This document shows, one piece after another, positions 8,922 through 19,021 of a stretch of DNA of 64,000 nucleotides; the stretch's first letter is position 1; each line of letters opens with the position of its first letter. The DNA is taken from the NCBI RefSeq assembly GCF_904846185.1, contig NZ_CAJGZQ010000017.1, forward strand, positions 1 to 64,000, read 5' to 3'. The notes under the pieces are model-generated. The model saw nothing but the letters and a program-made list of their open reading frames with translations, ran no database searches and was not told the origin of the DNA. Both the position numbers and the translations under genes were made by a program. Source of the DNA: Psychrobacter immobilis. Its GTDB lineage: Bacteria; Pseudomonadota; Gammaproteobacteria; Pseudomonadales; Moraxellaceae.

Positions 8922-9173
8922 CTATAGATTTAGATCATCATAAAGAAGTTCTACTTTTTTTACTGGTATGGCGCATTGCCATTCAACGCCTTCTTTACAG
9001 GAGAATTTATCATTTTCAAAAGAAATAATGTGCCTTAGCGAATCATATTCAGTGCTATCGATACTAGCCATCGCCTGCTCGTCGCTCTCATTACTGACCG
9101 CGCATAAAACCTGCTTATCCCCTCGTGCTAGCATGGCACAAGTCAGCACACTACCTCTCAATCTGGTACTCAT
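8922..9173 (-). CDS. Small uncharacterised protein, paralog of the 8553 gene
   Basis: An 83-residue protein starting at an ATG with AAGGAT upstream. It is the second member of a tandem duplicate pair; 123 bases separate it from the 8553 gene. Shared positions include LRGS, LT, CAV, SDE-AM and the C-terminal AIPVK/AVPIK strand. It is predicted soluble, with conserved Cys residues in the middle and near position 59. Coding status is supported by the protein-level conservation between the two copies. Function unknown. Confidence 0.68.
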   Translation of the reverse strand: MSTRLRGSVLTCAMLARGDKQVLCAVSNESDEQAMASIDSTEYDSLRHIISFENDKFSCKEGVEWQCAIPVKKVELLYDDLNL

Positions 9174-9306
9174 AAACTATCCTTTATTTTCAATAAGTTA
9201 TAGATTTCTTGCTATATCATATAGATATAGAGATACTATATAGTATTGATTTATAGTCTCTTTAGTATTTAAGTGTATATGCACGTTAACTCATCGCACC
9301 CATCGC

Positions 9307-9735
9307 TTAGTGTTTTTTAACTTTAAAGGGCTCTGAGAATTGCAAAATCAAAAAACCAACGACCGATAATATAATGGCAATCTCATAACGACCGTAAGCC
9401 ACCGAAATACCGATGGCGCCCGTATTCCATAAGCTCGCTGCCGTGGCAGTGCCCTTTGAGCCTTTTTCATTTTTAAAAATCGCCCCACCACCGATAAACC
9501 CCATACCTGTGATGATGGCATACATGATTCTCGCTTCACCAGTAGCATCATAAATATCCATACCAACCAACATGAACGCGCATGACGCAATGGTTACCAG
9601 TGGAAACGTCCTTAACCCCGCGCCGTTGTCTTTCATCTCACGATTAAGGGCAATCGGTAATGACAATATAAAGGCGATGCCCAACTGGAAAAAATGATAG
9701 CCCATCAGCTCTAAATCTATATCGAATCCAAACAT
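9307..9735 (-). CDS. MgtC/SapB family membrane protein
   Basis: A 142-residue inner-membrane protein with four to five hydrophobic segments. The family signatures are REMKDNGAGLRTFPLV near residue 35 and GMGFIGGGAIFK near 80. MgtC proteins modulate F-ATP synthase and Mg2+ homeostasis in Salmonella and Mycobacterium. Most short homologues are uncharacterised, and this one lacks the soluble C-terminal domain of true MgtC. I place the start at the ATG at 9735, with AAAAGGTGA at correct spacing, rather than the GTG three codons upstream. Monocistronic. Confidence 0.85.
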   Translation of the reverse strand: MFGFDIDLELMGYHFFQLGIAFILSLPIALNREMKDNGAGLRTFPLVTIASCAFMLVGMDIYDATGEARIMYAIITGMGFIGGGAIFKNEKGSKGTATAASLWNTGAIGISVAYGRYEIAIILSVVGFLILQFSEPFKVKKH

Positions 9736-9813
9736 CGTGATCACCTTTTCATATTAAGAAAACGCCCTTAAAGTCCAGTTTCGGATAGCGCAGTCGCTAA
9801 GTAAACTTGGCCA

Positions 9814-11007
9814 TTATTTTGCTTTGTTGATTGCTTCAACCGTCTGTTGTGCCATTTGATAGCAACTTTCGATATTGCCTTGTCCGCACCAATCACCACT
9901 GACAATCCATTGATGAGACTCGTCTATCAAGATGCCTAATACTTCTTTATCACTATCAGTGACAGTGGCGGCATAACGCCAACGATGGCAATTTATTTGG
10001 CTAGGGGCATGTTCATCATTCCAATTCAATACTTGCTTGGCAGCTGTTAATAACTGCGCTTTGATCGTCTCCATATCGTCATCGACATGCTGCTCTGACC
10101 AGTCGTTGCGCGCATGAATAGTGACACTGGGTAGCAGGTCATCGCGAGCAGGTTTTTGATGCTCGATAAATATTCTATCGAGTATAGAGTCATTCAGATA
10201 AGCCACATCCAAGCGTGGCGCTGCTTGAGCGCTTAACATTTTTGGTAATGTATCAAAATTATCCCAACCCAGCATCAGCGTGTAGCACGCCAGAATTTTT
10301 GGCTTAGAAATCTTGGCTTGCTCAGCAAAGCCGCTCTCTGCCATTAACTCTATGGTCTGACCGTTTGGCGCGGTACATATCACCCAGTCAAAGTGACCTA
10401 GACTCACACCAGTCTCGTCAAATAGCTCAGTTTTTTTATCAACCTTTGCCGCTATAGACCTGTCATATTGAGCCAATGGCGCAACGCGGGTTTTAAATTT
10501 TATGGTGCTGTACTGAAACTCATCAGCCAGTGTACGTCCCCAACTGGTCATTTTTGGCGTACTGATATAGCGGGCTTGCGTGGTGTTCCATTGCTCCTTA
10601 CTCTGAATATCGGGCGCTTGGATATCAGGCGATAGAGTACTCTCATTCGCTGGCGTGAGCTCAACCACGTTGGCGCACCATGGCTGTAGCAATCCCGTCT
10701 CTAACCAAGGCGTAATGAATTGCTTAAAACTTGCCGTCTTAGCCGTAAAAAACTGCGCCCCAAATGCCCATTGCCAGTTTTTTCTAGTGTGGCTATCAGT
10801 ACGATATCGAGTGGCTAAACGCCCTACGCTACGTGACTTTTCAAAGACATTGATTTGCGGTAAGGGTGTTTGCGCACTATCTTGTACTATGTTTTGAGCA
10901 AAGGCGCGCTCTAATAATGTAGCGGTAAACAGCCCTGTCAAACCACCACCAATGATAGCGATTTTTGGTGATTGGGTAGCGACAGCTTGCAAAGATTGAT
11001 TGGTCAT
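9814..11007 (-). CDS. FAD-dependent amine-oxidase-like (renalase-type) oxidoreductase
   Basis: About 397 residues. The N-terminal Rossmann fold IAIIGGGLTGLFTATLLE binds FAD, followed by a basic loop (KSRSVGRLATRYR) seen in renalase-like NAD(P)-binding proteins. The C-terminal WIVSGDWCGQGNIESCYQMA closes the FAD site. The ATG at 11007 (MTNQSLQ) puts the dinucleotide fold about 15 residues from the start, as is usual; the frame is open to 11139. Substrate unknown. The gene has its own promoter region upstream and about 100 bases of noncoding sequence to acs. Confidence 0.8.
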   Translation of the reverse strand: MTNQSLQAVATQSPKIAIIGGGLTGLFTATLLERAFAQNIVQDSAQTPLPQINVFEKSRSVGRLATRYRTDSHTRKNWQWAFGAQFFTAKTASFKQFITPWLETGLLQPWCANVVELTPANESTLSPDIQAPDIQSKEQWNTTQARYISTPKMTSWGRTLADEFQYSTIKFKTRVAPLAQYDRSIAAKVDKKTELFDETGVSLGHFDWVICTAPNGQTIELMAESGFAEQAKISKPKILACYTLMLGWDNFDTLPKMLSAQAAPRLDVAYLNDSILDRIFIEHQKPARDDLLPSVTIHARNDWSEQHVDDDMETIKAQLLTAAKQVLNWNDEHAPSQINCHRWRYAATVTDSDKEVLGILIDESHQWIVSGDWCGQGNIESCYQMAQQTVEAINKAK

Positions 11008-11237
11008 AATGACAGCAGGCCTCATATAATGTTGGATAAAAAAGGGAGTGATAATAGTAGGAATGTTTTCGACAGTATGGTTATCGTTAGATAAGATGGT
11101 TATAGAAAGTATTGAACCTTTAAAGTTTGTTGATATCAATATCGTCTGCGTAAAAAAGCCATGCTAGTTTTCATAACATGACTTTTCTGAACGCTAATCG
11201 TCTATTTACTGAACGTGCTTTTAATCGATAATTTAGC

Positions 11238-13199
11238 CTACTCTCCTCGCGCAGCTTTGACTACCTCAACCAGCTGATTAATCACCGAGCTATCCGCAAG
11301 AGTAGACAAATCACCCAAACCAACATATTGTCCTGCCGCAAGGTTACGTAAAATACGGCGCATGATTTTGCCCGAGCGAGTTTTGGGTAACGCTTCAACG
11401 ATATGAATAGCATCCAAATTGGCAATCGGACCAATCTCAGCGCGAACATGTCGATTCAGCTCAGCCTTTAGCGCCTCTGTCTCTTTTTCACCCGATTTCA
11501 AAATGATAAAGGCACAAACGCCCATGCCGCGAATCTCGTGCGGCATCCCGACAATGGCGGCCTCCGCTGTCGCAGGATGCGCGACCACGGCGCTCTCAAT
11601 TTCTGCTGTTCCCAGGCGATGCCCTGCGACGTTAAGCACATCATCGACGCGACCCGTGATCCAGTAATGTCCATCTTCGTCACGCTGCGCCCCATCACCA
11701 GTGAAATAATAACCGGGATACTCACTAAAGTACGTCTGTAAAAAACGCTCATGGTCATTATAAATGGTACGCATTTGCCCCGGCCAACTGCTGTTAATTG
11801 CTAGGTTTCCTTCAGCAGAGCCTTCTAGCATAGTACCGTCACTATCAACAATCTCTGGTTTGATACCGTACAAAGGATTCATCGCTGCGCCCGGCTTGAG
11901 GGCGACCGTGCCTGGTATCGGTGCCATAAGGATGCCGCCTGTCTCAGTTTGCCACCAAGTATCTACAATCGGACACTTGCCACCGCCGACGACATGATAA
12001 TACCAGTCCCATGCTTCGGGATTGATCGGCTCGCCGACTGTTCCGAGTAATCGCAAACTTGAACGATCAGACTCCCGCACAAAGACATCGCCCTCCTTCA
12101 TCATCGCTCGAATCGCCGTCGGTGCAGTGTACAGAATGGTCACATCGTGCTTATCGATAATATGACCGATGCGTGCCCATGTGGGGTATTCTGGTACGCC
12201 CTCGAACATCACCGTCGTCGTACCATTGGCAAGCGGTGCATAGGTTGCATAGGTATGACCTGTGATCCAGCCTACGTCCGCAGTACACCAGTAGACGTCA
12301 TCGTCTTTAATATCGAACACATCTCGAAAAGTAGAGAGAGCATAGGTGATATAGCCGCCCGTGGTATGCAGCACACCTTTAGGTTTGCCAGTAGAGCCAG
12401 AGGTATACAACAAAAATAGCGGGTCTTCGGCATTCATAACTTCTGGCTCGCAATGTTCTGACTCGCCATCGACCAAGTTATGATACCAAACATCACGGCG
12501 ACCACTCATCGGTACAGAATTGCCCGTACGATGAACGACTATGACGTTGGTCACGCTATCAGTGCCATCCATATCTAGTGCCCGATCGACATTGGCTTTG
12601 AGCGGCGTATGCTTATTACCACGTAAGCCTTCATCAGCCGTAATGATGATTTTTGAGCGGCTGTCTATCAGGCGATTGCCCAAGCTCTCAGCAGAAAAGC
12701 CACCAAAGACCACGGAATGTACAGCGCCAATACGTGTACATGCCAGCATCGCTATCATTGCTTCAGGTATCATCGGCATATATAAGGTCACGCGATCGCC
12801 TTTTTTGACCCCAAGCTTACGCATGGAATTACCCAAGCGACAGACCGCTTGATGTAGCTCTTTAAAGGAGATGATTTTGTGCAGTGAAGGGTGATCGCCC
12901 TCCCAAATAATGGCAGGCTTGTAAGGATTTTTTTTGACATGTCGGTCGAGACAGTTGACAGATATATTCAACTCGCCGTCCTCAAACCATTTTATGCGAA
13001 AATCATCCAAATCATAATTAACATTGCTGATTTTGGTCGGTTTTTTTATCCACTCGATCAGCTCGGCACACTTCGCCCAAAAAGCATCATTAGCCTGAGG
13101 TGATTCGATAGATTTTTCGTAGTCTTCGCGGTATTGTTCAGCGGTAGTATTGGCAGCAGCGATAAATTCGGCCGCAATGGGGAATGATTTTTGAGTCAT
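11238..13199 (-). CDS. acs: Acetyl-CoA synthetase
   Basis: A 653-residue AMP-forming acetate--CoA ligase that activates acetate to acetyl-CoA through acetyl-AMP. The length is typical. The P-loop-like motif [15 protein letters not shown] lies mid-protein, and [11 protein letters not shown] marks the acetate pocket. [13 protein letters not shown] and [18 protein letters not shown] form the hinge and C-terminal domain. [13 protein letters not shown] carries Lys611, the residue acetylated to control this family. Transcribed alone on the minus strand; no acetyltransferase or actP is adjacent. Confidence 0.97.
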   Translation of the reverse strand: MTQKSFPIAAEFIAAANTTAEQYREDYEKSIESPQANDAFWAKCAELIEWIKKPTKISNVNYDLDDFRIKWFEDGELNISVNCLDRHVKKNPYKPAIIWEGDHPSLHKIISFKELHQAVCRLGNSMRKLGVKKGDRVTLYMPMIPEAMIAMLACTRIGAVHSVVFGGFSAESLGNRLIDSRSKIIITADEGLRGNKHTPLKANVDRALDMDGTDSVTNVIVVHRTGNSVPMSGRRDVWYHNLVDGESEHCEPEVMNAEDPLFLLYTSGSTGKPKGVLHTTGGYITYALSTFRDVFDIKDDDVYWCTADVGWITGHTYATYAPLANGTTTVMFEGVPEYPTWARIGHIIDKHDVTILYTAPTAIRAMMKEGDVFVRESDRSSLRLLGTVGEPINPEAWDWYYHVVGGGKCPIVDTWWQTETGGILMAPIPGTVALKPGAAMNPLYGIKPEIVDSDGTMLEGSAEGNLAINSSWPGQMRTIYNDHERFLQTYFSEYPGYYFTGDGAQRDEDGHYWITGRVDDVLNVAGHRLGTAEIESAVVAHPATAEAAIVGMPHEIRGMGVCAFIILKSGEKETEALKAELNRHVRAEIGPIANLDAIHIVEALPKTRSGKIMRRILRNLAAGQYVGLGDLSTLADSSVINQLVEVVKAARGE

Positions 13200-13749
13200 C
13201 GTATTTGTCCTTTTTAATTATTATGACCTGCACGCATAACGGTCGAAAACGACTGCCTGTACAGGTGATAAGGGTCATCTTCCATAATGTGTGACACTCA
13301 TGGTTAGTTTGACAAATAAGCAGAACGGTTGCAAGGTATCAACAGCCATTCATAACAATATGCCTATATAGCGGTATACTTGATCACCCATGATAAAATT
13401 TATTGACGAGGTGTGGTTTTGCATCTACTCGCTTTTACTATTGGTATTGGTATTGGTATTGGTATTGGTATTGACCAATTTAAAACATGTTTTGATTTTG
13501 GCACAAATTTTGATTTTGGCATAAACAAAGACATCACCGTCCAGATATCAGATAACGATATGATATTTAATCCTTGTAACCTTGTATGAAATATGGACAA
13601 TAGCTACACGCGAGATACGACGCCAAAATATACCCTTCACCAAACCCTTTTATTGACCTGCTGCTATGAAAATAAGCAATCGACTCTATTGTTGATTCGA
13701 TAACGGATTTGGTGGCTGGTTTTTAAACCTATTATTTTATGAGACTACC
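13200..13749. other. Divergent promoter region with a hexamer repeat
   Basis: About 550 bases between acs and the HI0933-type flavoprotein, which are transcribed away from each other. It contains an ATTGGT hexamer tract at 13440-13474. An apparent minus-strand ORF across the tract encodes only Pro-Ile repeats and is not a gene. No operator recognised. Confidence 0.55.
13440..13474. repeat. ATTGGT hexanucleotide tandem repeat
   Basis: Five perfect copies of ATTGGT followed by a partial copy. As a short tandem repeat in a promoter region it could vary in copy number between strains. The word TTGGTATTGGT also forms the repeat at 52391-52438. Confidence 0.9.
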
Positions 13750-15066
13750 ATGAGCAATCACCGCAATGCATCACAATACACCCACTATGATGTCATCATC
13801 ATCGGCGCTGGCGCGTCAGGGCTATACTGTGCACTCACAGCGGGTCGCCGTGGTCGCCGCGTACTGGTATTAGACCATGCCAATAAAGCGGGCAAAAAAA
13901 TCCTCATGTCAGGTGGCGGACGCTGCAACTTTACCAATTACTATGTCGAGCCTGAGCACTTTATCGGTGCCAATCAACATTTCTGTAAATCCGCGCTCAG
14001 TCGTTATCCCAGCTGGGAATTTATCGGTATGGTGGCAGCACATAACATCCCTTACCATGAGCGCGAACACGGTCAGCTATTTTGTGATGATTCAGCGCAA
14101 GATATTTTGACCATGCTCCTCGCGGAATGTACGGCAGCTGGCGTACAAGTAAAGCTGAATGCGCAGATTGACAGTGTGCAAGCTATCGCAAATGACAAGA
14201 ACGCCAAATTTGAATTACTGACCAGCAAGCAGCTTAGCAAAAAAGAAAAGCAAGAAAGAAAAGAATCCGCCAATCAAACCAAACTGCCGCAAACAGGCTA
14301 CCGCTGTGAGTCACTCGTGGTCGCCACGGGCGGACTGTCTATTCCAACGATGGGAGCCAGTGGTTTAGGATATGAATTGGCGCAGCAATTTGGGCACACG
14401 CTGATCGCAACCGATGCCAGCTTAGTGCCTTTTACCTTTACGGATAAAACGGGTGAGCTTATTCGATCTTTGGCTGGTATTAGTTTGCCAGTCATCGCTA
14501 GCAATGAGCGCATCTCTTTTAAATTGCCTATGTTGTTTACCCATCGCGGGCTCTCAGGCCCTGCTATGCTACAACTATCAAACTATTGGCACACTGGCGA
14601 GACCATTAGTATCAACCTGCTGCCAAATATCGACATGACAGCGCTGCTCCTTGCGCACAAAAAATCGCACCCAAAGCAACTGATTCGGACGGTCGTCGCG
14701 GATTATACCGATAGCGGCGATGACAGTAATAAGTTACCAAAAAAGCTGCTTGCTGCGCTACAAACGCACCTTTGGGACGATATCAAAGACACCGAACTTG
14801 CCAATATTAAAGATGAGCGGCTGACGGAACTTGGCGCGACTTTGAATGGCTGGCAGCTCAAACCCTCTGGTACAGAAGGTTATCGTACCGCTGAGGTGAC
14901 CCGCGGCGGCGTAAAAACTGATGAAGTCTCCTCAAAGACCATGCAAAGCAACATGCAAGAGGGCTTATACTTTATCGGTGAAGTGCTGGATGTTACTGGT
15001 TGGCTTGGCGGCTATAACTTCCAATGGGCATGGGCCAGTGGCTTTGTCTGCGGTGAAGTGGTTTAG
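13750..15066 (+). CDS. HI0933/YhiN-family FAD/NAD(P)-binding flavoprotein
   Basis: A 438-residue flavoprotein of the HI0933-like (BaiN/YhiN) family. The N-terminal FAD fold VIIIGAGASGLYCALTAGRRG is near residue 15. The family signature AGKKILMSGGGRCNFTN is near residues 47-63. LVVATGGLSIPTMGASGLGY is central, and the C-terminus GYRTAEVTRGGVKTDEV ... EVLDVTGWLGGYNFQWAWASG is conserved. Proposed roles for relatives include aminoacetone oxidation and bile-acid reduction; the physiological role is unresolved. The Ser/Lys/Glu-rich stretch near 155-175 is an insert. Confidence 0.88.
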   Translation: MSNHRNASQYTHYDVIIIGAGASGLYCALTAGRRGRRVLVLDHANKAGKKILMSGGGRCNFTNYYVEPEHFIGANQHFCKSALSRYPSWEFIGMVAAHNIPYHEREHGQLFCDDSAQDILTMLLAECTAAGVQVKLNAQIDSVQAIANDKNAKFELLTSKQLSKKEKQERKESANQTKLPQTGYRCESLVVATGGLSIPTMGASGLGYELAQQFGHTLIATDASLVPFTFTDKTGELIRSLAGISLPVIASNERISFKLPMLFTHRGLSGPAMLQLSNYWHTGETISINLLPNIDMTALLLAHKKSHPKQLIRTVVADYTDSGDDSNKLPKKLLAALQTHLWDDIKDTELANIKDERLTELGATLNGWQLKPSGTEGYRTAEVTRGGVKTDEVSSKTMQSNMQEGLYFIGEVLDVTGWLGGYNFQWAWASGFVCGEVV

Positions 15067-15348
15067 CCTCATTTAATCATAACGATGTAGCATTGTTTAA
15101 TCATAACCAGTGCTTATCGGCAGCACTTACAGATAGCGCTTACAGACAGCACTTATAAACAGTGTCATGGCTAAATGCCCAACACGCCCTAATGAGACAT
15201 CCCTATTTTTATTCTACTTAAGTTGCCTTTTATCTATATTAGCCCTTGATAAATTATTAAAATAAACACAATATAGGTAGCTATAAATGTAGCGTAACTT
15301 AACAGAACTTTTTTATTAAAAAATACGTTTTGTCTGACGAGGTAATAA

Positions 15349-16317
15349 ATGCGTCCTATTAAAAATATTCATGGTGATAAAGCGCCGCACTGGGTAGGTG
15401 ACGGCTTTTATGTAAAGACCTTAATCAACCATCTTGACGATAATCCTCATTTTAATTATAGCCATACCGACCCGTTTTTGTTATTTGATTATGGCAAACC
15501 GACGACCTTTGATCCGAACCCCAATTATAAAACACAGCCGCATGGAGTCGGACAGCATCCACACAAAGGCTTTGAAACCGTCACTATCGCCTACGAAGGT
15601 GAAATCAGTCATGCCGATTCAGTAGGCGGGCAAGGGATTATTCAAAAAGGCGATGTGCAATGGATGACCGCAGGTCGTGGCATCATGCACGAAGAGTTTC
15701 ATTCGGAGGCTTTCGGTCAACGCGGTGGTGTCTTTAGTATGGTGCAACTGTGGGTTAACTTGCCAAGTGCGCACAAACTGACCGACCCAAACTATCAAAG
15801 CATCAAACGGGCAGATCTGCCTATCGTTGAGTTAATCGACAGCAGCAACCCTGACCACCAAACGACGATTGGTAAGGCGGCTATCATTGCTGGTGCGTGG
15901 CAAGAAATCACAGGCGCGGCAAATACCTTTACTCCGATTAACTTATGGAATATTGAGCTGGATACTGCGGGCGCGACGACGCTAAAAGTACCCAACACCC
16001 ACAATACGCTACTGCTGGTACAAGAAGGTGAACTACTGGTCAATGGTACGTCAGTCAGTGCTGGCAATTTGATTCAATTTGATGCGCCAACTCAGCACCG
16101 CACTGATGGGCAAGCTCAGCAAACACTGGCTACTGATACCATTGAGCTGCATTATCCTGCTACAGAAAATGGCCAGCCAGCACCAGTCAAGCTTTTACTA
16201 TTGAGCGGCGAACCTATCGGCGAACCAGTCGCAGGTTATGGACCCTTTGTAATGAACACCCAAGAAGAGCTCCGCCAAACGTTTCGGGATTACCAAACGG
16301 GCAACTTTGTTAAATAG
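15349..16317 (+). CDS. Pirin family protein
   Basis: A 322-residue bicupin of the pirin family. The N-terminal cupin has HPHKGFETVTIAYEGEISHADSVGGQG and QWMTAGRGIMHEEFH, which supply the His and Glu metal ligands. The C-terminal pirin domain follows, with NTLLLVQEGELLVNG and LLLSGEPIGEPVAGYGPFVMNT. Bacterial pirins bind iron or other metals; some have quercetinase activity and some regulate pyruvate dehydrogenase. The gene is alone and ends at a strong terminator. Upstream, 15115-15160 holds imperfect 15-base repeats of a CAGCACTTACAGA-like word. Confidence 0.9.
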   Translation: MRPIKNIHGDKAPHWVGDGFYVKTLINHLDDNPHFNYSHTDPFLLFDYGKPTTFDPNPNYKTQPHGVGQHPHKGFETVTIAYEGEISHADSVGGQGIIQKGDVQWMTAGRGIMHEEFHSEAFGQRGGVFSMVQLWVNLPSAHKLTDPNYQSIKRADLPIVELIDSSNPDHQTTIGKAAIIAGAWQEITGAANTFTPINLWNIELDTAGATTLKVPNTHNTLLLVQEGELLVNGTSVSAGNLIQFDAPTQHRTDGQAQQTLATDTIELHYPATENGQPAPVKLLLLSGEPIGEPVAGYGPFVMNTQEELRQTFRDYQTGNFVK

Positions 16318-16333
16318 TTAAAATACAGGCATC

Positions 16334-16370
16334 AAAAAGCCACCTGACGCAGACCGTCAGGTGGCTTTTT
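16334..16370. terminator. Strong bidirectional intrinsic terminator
   Basis: AAAAAGCCACCTGACG pairs perfectly with CGTCAGGTGGCTTTTT around a five-base loop. It separates the convergent pirin and nemA genes. Confidence 0.95.
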
Positions 16371-16455
16371 ATTATGTGCTTATGTATCGGCTAACGGTGA
16401 GGGTATTTTTAACACACCTTAAGGTTAGCTAATCATAAAGGCAGCTGATTATCGA

Positions 16456-17559
16456 TTATGCTTGGTTAAGGAATGGATAATCGGTATAGCCTTCATTGCC
16501 GCCACCATAAAAACTCTCTGGGTGCTGCTCATTGAGCGCCGCCCCTTCCCGGATACGCTCAACCAAATCAGGATTGGCGATATAATCACGGCCAAAAGCA
16601 ACCGCATCGATATAGCCTTCCTTGATATTTTTCTCCGCTTTTTCAGCAGTATAGCCACCAGCAGCGATGATCATATTATCAAAAGCATCACGGACACGCT
16701 GACGGAATGCATCACTATAAGGCGTGCCACCTGCCCAATCAGGCTCAGAGATATGCAAATACATCAGACCACGCTTGTTGATCTGTTCAACTAGCCAAAT
16801 GTTTTCGTCTTCGTTGTAGCCTGCTTCTACATTGTTAAACGTGCCAAGTGGCGAGATACGAATACCCACATGATCAGCATCCCACGCATCAACACAAGCA
16901 TCGATAACATCAAGGGTCAGACGCGCACGATTCTCACGGCTACCGCCATACTCATCATCACGCTGATTGGTTTGCTCAACCCAAAACTGATGCAATAGAT
17001 AACCATGCGCACCATGAATCTCTACCCCATCAAAGCCTGCTTCTTCAGCATTTTTGGTCGCTTGGGCAAAATCAGCGATGACTTGCTTAATCTCATCAAG
17101 TGTCGCTGGACGTGGCGTAGTCGCTTCAACGCGAATGGCGTGGTTATTGCTATCACGCAATGACGTACGCACACCGACATGCACATCAGACGCTGAGATC
17201 GGTGCTTTGCCATCAGGCTGCACGCTTTCATGCGCAACCAATCCTGTGTGCCATAGCTGTACGACAATTTTGCCACCTTTGGCATGGACATTATCAACGA
17301 TGGTTTTCCACGCAGTGATTTGATCTTGGGTATGGATACCCGGCGCGCCAGCATAGCCTTTTGCCTGAAAAGATACCTGCGTCGCTTCAGTAATAACAAG
17401 CCCAGCACTCGCACGCTGTGAATAATACTCTCCAGCAAGTGCCGTCGGTACATCACCAGGTTCGATCGAACGCAGACGTGTCAACGGTGCCATGATGATG
17501 CGGTTTTTTAGGGTTTGCGTACCCATTTTTACATGTTCAAATAAATTATCGTGTGCCAT
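16456..17559 (-). CDS. nemA: N-ethylmaleimide reductase, Old Yellow Enzyme family
   Basis: A 367-residue FMN-dependent alkene reductase using NAD(P)H to reduce activated C=C bonds, quinones or N-ethylmaleimide. It follows E. coli NemA closely: [64 protein letters not shown] with the substrate-binding His pair, [39 protein letters not shown] and the terminal SFYGGG-EGYTDYP. In E. coli it lies with nemR and gloA; neither is here. Start at 17559. Likely roles are electrophile or quinone detoxification. Confidence 0.93.
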   Translation of the reverse strand: MAHDNLFEHVKMGTQTLKNRIIMAPLTRLRSIEPGDVPTALAGEYYSQRASAGLVITEATQVSFQAKGYAGAPGIHTQDQITAWKTIVDNVHAKGGKIVVQLWHTGLVAHESVQPDGKAPISASDVHVGVRTSLRDSNNHAIRVEATTPRPATLDEIKQVIADFAQATKNAEEAGFDGVEIHGAHGYLLHQFWVEQTNQRDDEYGGSRENRARLTLDVIDACVDAWDADHVGIRISPLGTFNNVEAGYNEDENIWLVEQINKRGLMYLHISEPDWAGGTPYSDAFRQRVRDAFDNMIIAAGGYTAEKAEKNIKEGYIDAVAFGRDYIANPDLVERIREGAALNEQHPESFYGGGNEGYTDYPFLNQA

Positions 17560-17900
17560 AAAAAGCCTTATTTGTTGTTATAAAACCATAATGATTGGTT
17601 TGTTATTAATGAATAAATAGCGCGCTCGTTTTTCAATACGCTATTTATAATCCGTAGTCTTTATAGGGGGCAAACGTGATAATTCCAAGGAAAAATGACC
17701 AATAAAAATATCAATATGGCATGATATCGGTATTGATAATACTCATTATTCAACGCCTCTTATTAGCCTATTAAGCGAATGGCTTTAATCATTTAAAAAC
17801 ATAAATGGCAAAATAATATTATTTATCAATAACGTGTACTCATAACCTCTCAGTCAAAAGTCTACTTGGAGCGTGTTGAACGATGACCCAATCAAGATTT
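17560..17900. other. Intergenic region upstream of nemA
   Basis: About 340 bases holding the nemA promoter. No NemR-like operator, RNA or coding frame was recognised. Just inside the end of the next gene, AAGATT and AATCTT could form a weak terminator for it. Confidence 0.45.
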
Positions 17901-18803
17901 TTACAACTTGAGAATCTTTTTAATGGACAACTCTAAAGACAAGTAAGTACCAAACAATATCACCATCGAGCCAATGATCGCAGGTGTGTCCAATGCTTCA
18001 CCAAGCAATAAGTAACCCAATATAATCGCAAAAATCGGAATCACTAAGGTAATACTGGTTGCGCGCATAGGACCAATACTTTTTATCAATTGATTCATAA
18101 AAATCAAGGCAATGGCGGTTGAAAATACGCCTATACAAATGACAGAAACCCAAGCAGTAAGGCTAATGCTTTTACCATACGGGAATTCATAGACTGCTAT
18201 CGGCAGCATGATAATACTGGCAATGATGAGCGAACCTGCGGTAATAGCGACTGGCGAGACATTGTATAAGTAGTTTCTGGTGATATTGGCGCCGACGGCA
18301 TAACCGACACAGGCCAATAACGCATAGCCCATTGGTAGCAACCCTGAACTTGACTCAGCGCCCTGCCCGCTACCGCCAAATAAGTTTTCACTCATCAAAA
18401 TAATCACGCCGATCACGCCAATGATTAAGCCGACAATTTGTTTTTTTGACAATCTGTCTTTAAAAAAGGTGCTGGCGATAAAACCGCTCATCATCGGTAC
18501 GGACGCATTAAGCACCGCCAATACTCCAGCATTGACCGAGCGCGCTGAAAAGGCAAACAGGATAAAAGGGATAGCGGCAGAAAACAGTCCGACTAGGGTC
18601 AGCACTTTCCAGTTATCACGGATACCTGCTCTATTTTTTGGGCTGATTAAAACAAAAACCAGCATGGTCAGCCCAGCCAAGACCACACGAAGGCTCGCAA
18701 AAGCTAACGAGCCAAATTCAGGCACGCCGATACGATAAAAAATAAAAGACAGCGACCACATAAAAGATAAGGTGATAAAAATAATGAGGTCGCGGTTAGA
18801 CAT
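17901..18803 (-). CDS. DMT-superfamily (EamA) transporter
   Basis: A 300-residue protein with about ten hydrophobic helices in two homologous EamA halves. The first half runs LIIFITLSFMWSLSFIFYRIG to IGVIGVIILMSEN. The second begins at YALLACVGYAVGANITRNYL and ends at GSMVILFGTYLSLE. Members export amino acids, nucleotides or drugs; the substrate here is not deducible. Monocistronic on the minus strand, directly downstream of the trpB transcription unit and separated from it by 218 bases. Confidence 0.85.
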   Translation of the reverse strand: MSNRDLIIFITLSFMWSLSFIFYRIGVPEFGSLAFASLRVVLAGLTMLVFVLISPKNRAGIRDNWKVLTLVGLFSAAIPFILFAFSARSVNAGVLAVLNASVPMMSGFIASTFFKDRLSKKQIVGLIIGVIGVIILMSENLFGGSGQGAESSSGLLPMGYALLACVGYAVGANITRNYLYNVSPVAITAGSLIIASIIMLPIAVYEFPYGKSISLTAWVSVICIGVFSTAIALIFMNQLIKSIGPMRATSITLVIPIFAIILGYLLLGEALDTPAIIGSMVILFGTYLSLELSIKKILKL

Positions 18804-19021
18804 GGGGTGATCCTATCAAGCGTTAGACGATTGCTCCTTACTTATAAAATGGCTATTTATGAACTTCTCATTATGAAATGATTATTATCAATAAATTCAT
18901 CATAAAAACGCAGTTATAAAAGGCTCAGTCGTAAAAAGTATCGTGTGATAAAAAAACCTCGATGATAACTTTTTAATTGCTCGATTGATGTTGTATTTTC
19001 TGTATTTATCACTGATTTCTT

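Noticed and set aside
13440-13474. Possible CRISPR-like array
   Set aside because: Units are six bases with no spacers and there are no cas genes in the window.
13400-13600. Minus-strand ORF with a Pro-Ile repeat
   Set aside because: It is simply the translation of the ATTGGT repeat; no ribosome-binding site or conservation signal.
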